From Brachypodius melanocephalos (Eukaryota > Chordata > Aves > Passeriformes > Pycnonotidae), in assembly GCA_013398615.1 (NCBI GenBank), contig VZSR01003022.1, positions 4,193,225 through 4,257,224 on the forward strand: a stretch of DNA of 64,000 nt, given 5' to 3'. Below the pieces are notes generated by a model. The model ran no database searches. It was given only the letters and a program-made list of their open reading frames with translations, and had not been told where the DNA came from. Of this stretch, positions 60,840 through 64,000 are shown piece by piece (the first letter of the stretch is position 1; every line of letters begins with the position of its first letter). The position numbers and the translations under genes were made by a program.

Positions 60840-62320
60840 AGCCTGCAGATTTTTTTAAAATGCACTCTTGTCCTGCCCTGAAAATGGGGTGTTTGCATCC
60901 TTCCTTCAGGCACTTAAATCAAACCCTTGAATCCTGTAGCTGTAGGACAGTGAATAATTGTAGCCTTTCTTTCCTCTTTTATAAATGGAGGAGGTGTTTG
61001 GGAAGAGTGTGTAGGGATTGATGCCTGGTTTTAAAGTGCAATTATAATGGTAAAATTAACCTTTTAAAAATCTGGGAAAGCTTTATGGATTTATACAAGG
61101 ATTGCTTTTGTGAAGCTGCTAACTAGAGAGAAGTTCCTGTCAGCTGGAAAAGGTGGCAGGACTTTACTACCACGTAGTTGACAGCCCTCAGGCAGTAGCT
61201 TCTGGTGAGCAGTTATGTCCTCCCCTCAAAAAAAGCATCAGTGTCTTGATTCCTTTTTTTTTTTTTTTTTTTTAAGATTAGCCCCACCTCCCTCCTAATT
61301 TGACAAATGTTTGTGCTGTGTGAAGCCTCCTGTAGAGCTCTGAGCATGTGAGTCTGCATGTGGCACTGTTTTCCTGAATACCCATCCTTCTCTGGAGCTC
61401 TGCTTCAGGCATCTTTCCAGAAGAATTCCTCGTGATTCTTTTGTTTTCCTTCTTTCACTGCCCTGCACAGACTCCTTTTCCCTTTGTGCCAGCTCTTGGT
61501 TGATGGGAGGTCAAAGGAGAACATAGTGATGCTGCTCTGAGGATAAAAACCAACTCCTAGTAATCAGCTGGGTGCTGATGATAGATGTTCTGCCCCTCTT
61601 TTCACTCAGCATTTTCTAGCACTATCTCAAAGCACTTTACAAATGTTACGTTTGTTGATTTGGTGGGGGAAAAAAACCATGTGTAGTGGTAAAAACTGCA
61701 AATTTGACCTGGAATGATGAAGCCAGTATTGGAGGGCAGAAATCAGTTGACCAGCATCCTCAGGTCTTCTGTTTTTTCTGGGATGTTGTCCTGATGTTTT
61801 AAAGAAACATTTTCTTTTTTGTCAAGAAAATGACAATCCCAAGTGAAGTGTCCAGATTATTCTCTTTCTACCCACGTATTTCCAAGGAGCTTTCTCTGAT
61901 TTGCTTAATTTTCTTCTGATATCCACTTGGGCCTTGCACGGTGCTGTCTGATTGAACAGGAAGAATTTAGCTTGAAAGAGAACGTCCTGCTGCCCAGGCA
62001 AATCAGTGCAACAACTACAACCAAGCAAAATCATTGCTGCTTTTCCACACCAGTAACTCTGTCCAGTAACCATAAAACCTCTTCACACTGGAGAAGGGCA
62101 ACTCTGAGCTTAAAATGGTAAAAAACTTCAGCATAAACCCAAATCCTGCAGTTCTGAGGCAACACTGGAGAGAAGCTGCTTCTCTGCAGCTTTGGTCTCT
62201 GTTAGTCTCTAATTTTGAACCAGTTTTCTGGCACTAACAACGATCAGACACAAGGTTTGGCTCCATGTGCAGTAGCTGAACAGAAAAAAATGTTTAATTT
62301 TAAATAAACTAATCAAACTT
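60840..62320 (+). other. ACOX1: ACOX1 3' untranslated region
   Basis: AT-rich sequence after the ACOX1 stop runs to a canonical polyadenylation signal at 62303–62308. A second AATAAA lies at 62492–62497. A poly-T tract lies near 61.25–61.27 kb. No ORF of interest was seen. Confidence 0.6.
62303..62308 (+). promoter_or_regulatory. ACOX1: ACOX1 polyadenylation signal AATAAA
   Basis: Canonical hexamer about 1.46 kb after the stop, with GT-rich sequence just downstream. A second AATAAA about 190 bases on (62492–62497) could be used as an alternative. Confidence 0.55.
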
Positions 62321-62731
62321 GCCTTTTGACTGCCGAGTGTTTCGGGTCCCATGGAAGTTCAGGATGCCTGAGGAGTCTGAGGGCTCTGTCTTCCCTGTGT
62401 CCAGTGGAACAGGCTGCTGGCTTAGGATGGGGGGATGGAGGAGCAAGTTTAAAGTATGCTAATGAGAACAGCACTAGCTGTGTACAGATCTAATAAATTA
62501 CAAAAATGTGTTTTCAGACAAAATGTCTCTTTTTTTCACACACTGCCTTCAGTGGATCTCATGTAAAGTAATGGGGGAAGTAGAATGAAGTATTCAGAAA
62601 ACTTCAAATTATTTGGATTTTGGTGTTTTATATAGTATGACCTCCCTGGCTCTGCTCTGCAGTGTTGTAGGGCAGCCAGGCCCATCCCATGGGGATCCAG
62701 CCTCTCCTGCTGCTCCCAGGCACAGGGGGAG

Positions 62732-62788
62732 CACAGCTGGCACAGGGCACAGCTGGCACAGGGCACAGCTGGCACAGGGCACAGCTGG
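62732..62788. repeat. 16-bp tandem repeat, about 3.6 units
   Basis: CACAGCTGGCACAGGG is repeated perfectly three times, with a partial fourth copy. Each unit contains CAGCTG, an E-box core. The repeat lies between the ACOX1 3' UTR and the next gene. Confidence 0.9.
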
Positions 62789-63469
62789 CTGTGGTGTTTG
62801 CTTGGTGTCACTGCAGCTCCAACAGCAGCAAAAGCTGATCAGTGCCCAGAGCAAGGGTCTCACTCTGGGGCTGGGCACCAGCAGCTTCTGTTCACAGCAG
62901 TTGTTTTCCGTTCATTTTTGGAGTTAATGCGTTGGGAAACGCTTTCTTTCCTTGCTGTTGGTGAGGATTTTGTGCACTTCTCTTGCTGTGATTGGTGATA
63001 ATGCCTGAATGCCGCAACTTGGCGTGATTTGCTGTGTCTCAAGGTCAGCAGACAGTGCTTAAACTCTGCCCGACGGCCCTGCAGTCTCATCCATCTTAGG
63101 GCAACACGATGGTGCCATTTCCACAAGTGCTGAGCCTCTTCTGGCGCAGGAGTGATTTCAGTGTCAAGCAATGACGCCTGTAAGCGACGGTTCTTGCAGA
63201 GTCCTGAAACGAGGGCTGTGGCAATGGACTCAAAAATGCCACCTTTTGGGGGTGACTTCACAAGGAACCCGTGTTCCCAGAGGGGCTGGCAGCATGTGTG
63301 GTGAAAACCGCTGCAGGTTATAAAATACCAGAGGCAGATGATGCCCAGGGTTTTGCGGGAAGCAGGAAATCGGGTACAAACAAGGCAGGAGCAGGGCTGG
63401 CTTTGTCCTGTACTCAGCCTTGGTGTGCACTGCCCACAGCATGAAGGAGGTTTCGGATACTTCCCTCAG

Positions 63470-63689
63470 TGGGGCAAGGGCGGGGATGGGGAGCCCGGGG
63501 CGAGGGAAAAGCTGCGGCTGTGGGGACGTTTCTAATCAGGCGGTACCACGGGCAGCCCCACTGCGGGGACCGCCCGAGTCAGGCGAAGCGGGGGCAGCCT
63601 CATGGCGGCCGGGCCTTCCAAGCTAGGGCTCTGCGGCGCAGGGCCCGTCACGATAGCAACGGGGTCCTTCTTTAAGGGCGGCGTACAAT
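63470..63689 (+). promoter_or_regulatory. CpG-rich promoter region of the right-edge gene
   Basis: GC- and CpG-rich sequence leads directly to the start codon at 63690. It has the look of a CpG-island promoter. The core start site cannot be placed. Confidence 0.5.
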
Positions 63690-63756
63690 ATGGCGGCGTC
63701 CCTGCTGAGCGCGGCGCTCCGCGGGGCCCGCGGCGGGCGGAGCTTCGGCACGGCCG
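63690..63756 (+). CDS. MRPL38: probable first exon of mitochondrial ribosomal protein L38
   Basis: Short exon of 22 codons plus one base: MAASLLSAALRGARGGRSFG and TA, then a GTGAGAG donor. The peptide is Arg-, Ala- and Ser-rich without acidic residues, as a mitochondrial presequence should be. It aligns in length and pattern with the human MRPL38 start, and MRPL38 lies on this side of ACOX1 on the same strand in mammals. The rest of the gene is beyond the window. The call rests on a short, weakly conserved presequence plus synteny; another mitochondrial protein is possible. Confidence 0.6.
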
Positions 63757-63849
63757 GTGAGAGACGGGAGAACCAGGGGAGCCCCGAAACCCGCCGGGGA
63801 AGGGGAGGCGAAGGGGAGGGTGCTCTCGGACGGCTGTGTCCCGAACGCC

Positions 63850-64000
63850 AGGCCTTGTCACTAGTGGTGTCCCCCACGGTTCAATACTGCCTCCAGTGTT
63901 GATTAATTTGTTCCTTAATGACTTGGATGAGGGGTTGATGCCTCCTCAGCAAGCTCGGTGATGGCACAGAGCTGGCAGGGGTGGCCGATAGCCCAGAGTG
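63850..64000 (+). mobile_element. CR1 LINE fragment, reverse transcriptase part (runs off the edge)
   Basis: The sequence matches the familiar CR1 ORF2 stretch with TTAATGACTTGGATGAGGGG, then CTCAGCAAGCTCGGTGATGG and CACAGAGCTGGCAGGGGT, which covers the block around the RT catalytic aspartates. Frame breaks are present (TGA and small changes). It continues past the window, in the first intron of the presumed MRPL38. Confidence 0.8.

Noticed and set aside
63532..63602. Arg- and Pro-rich small peptide starting MRLPPLRLTRAVP on the − strand, looking like a mitochondrial presequence
   Set aside because: It ends after 23 codons without a convincing donor, and the + strand exon at 63690 fits synteny better.

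Overview
The window is a piece of a bird nuclear genome. The genes are vertebrate, with many small exons and GT–AG introns. The repeats are typical of birds: two CR1 LINE fragments, an ERVL-type solo LTR and a class I endogenous retrovirus. Gene order and strands match the human EVPL–CDK3–TEN1–ACOX1–(FBF1)–MRPL38 block of 17q25 read in reverse.

Layout. Positions 1–3514 hold no recognised coding exon and are probably the first intron of envoplakin, with a CR1 fragment. Envoplakin (EVPL, + strand) runs from 3515 to 20722 in 21 exons whose phases all join into one 2005-codon frame; only the first coding exon is missing. EVPL and CDK3 are convergent, and a decayed gammaretrovirus-like provirus (23368–30944, − strand) lies between their 3' ends with recognisable LTRs, gag and pol but no env. 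CDK3 (− strand, seven coding exons, 312 aa) follows at 31916–36084. TEN1 (− strand, three coding exons, 125 aa) follows at 38101–39824. A CpG-rich segment near 41.6 kb is the likely divergent promoter of TEN1 and ACOX1. ACOX1 (+ strand) spans 41763–60839, encodes 663 aa, and has two alternative exons 3 of identical length. At the right edge a CpG-rich segment contains a probable first exon of MRPL38 (63690–63756), whose first intron holds a second CR1 fragment.

The genes form no shared pathway. EVPL is a cornified-envelope and desmosome cytolinker, CDK3 a cell-cycle kinase, TEN1 a CST telomere-complex subunit, ACOX1 the first enzyme of peroxisomal beta-oxidation, and MRPL38 a mitochondrial ribosomal protein. 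Their proximity is conserved vertebrate synteny.

I found no clear undescribed system. The points most worth a second look are an inverted duplication bracketing CDK3 exon 1, the TEN1/ACOX1 promoter architecture, the periodic motif in the EVPL rod, the gag organisation of the provirus, and the apparent absence of FBF1 between ACOX1 and MRPL38. Exon boundaries were set by hand from splice sites, reading phase and remembered family sequences; nothing was computed.
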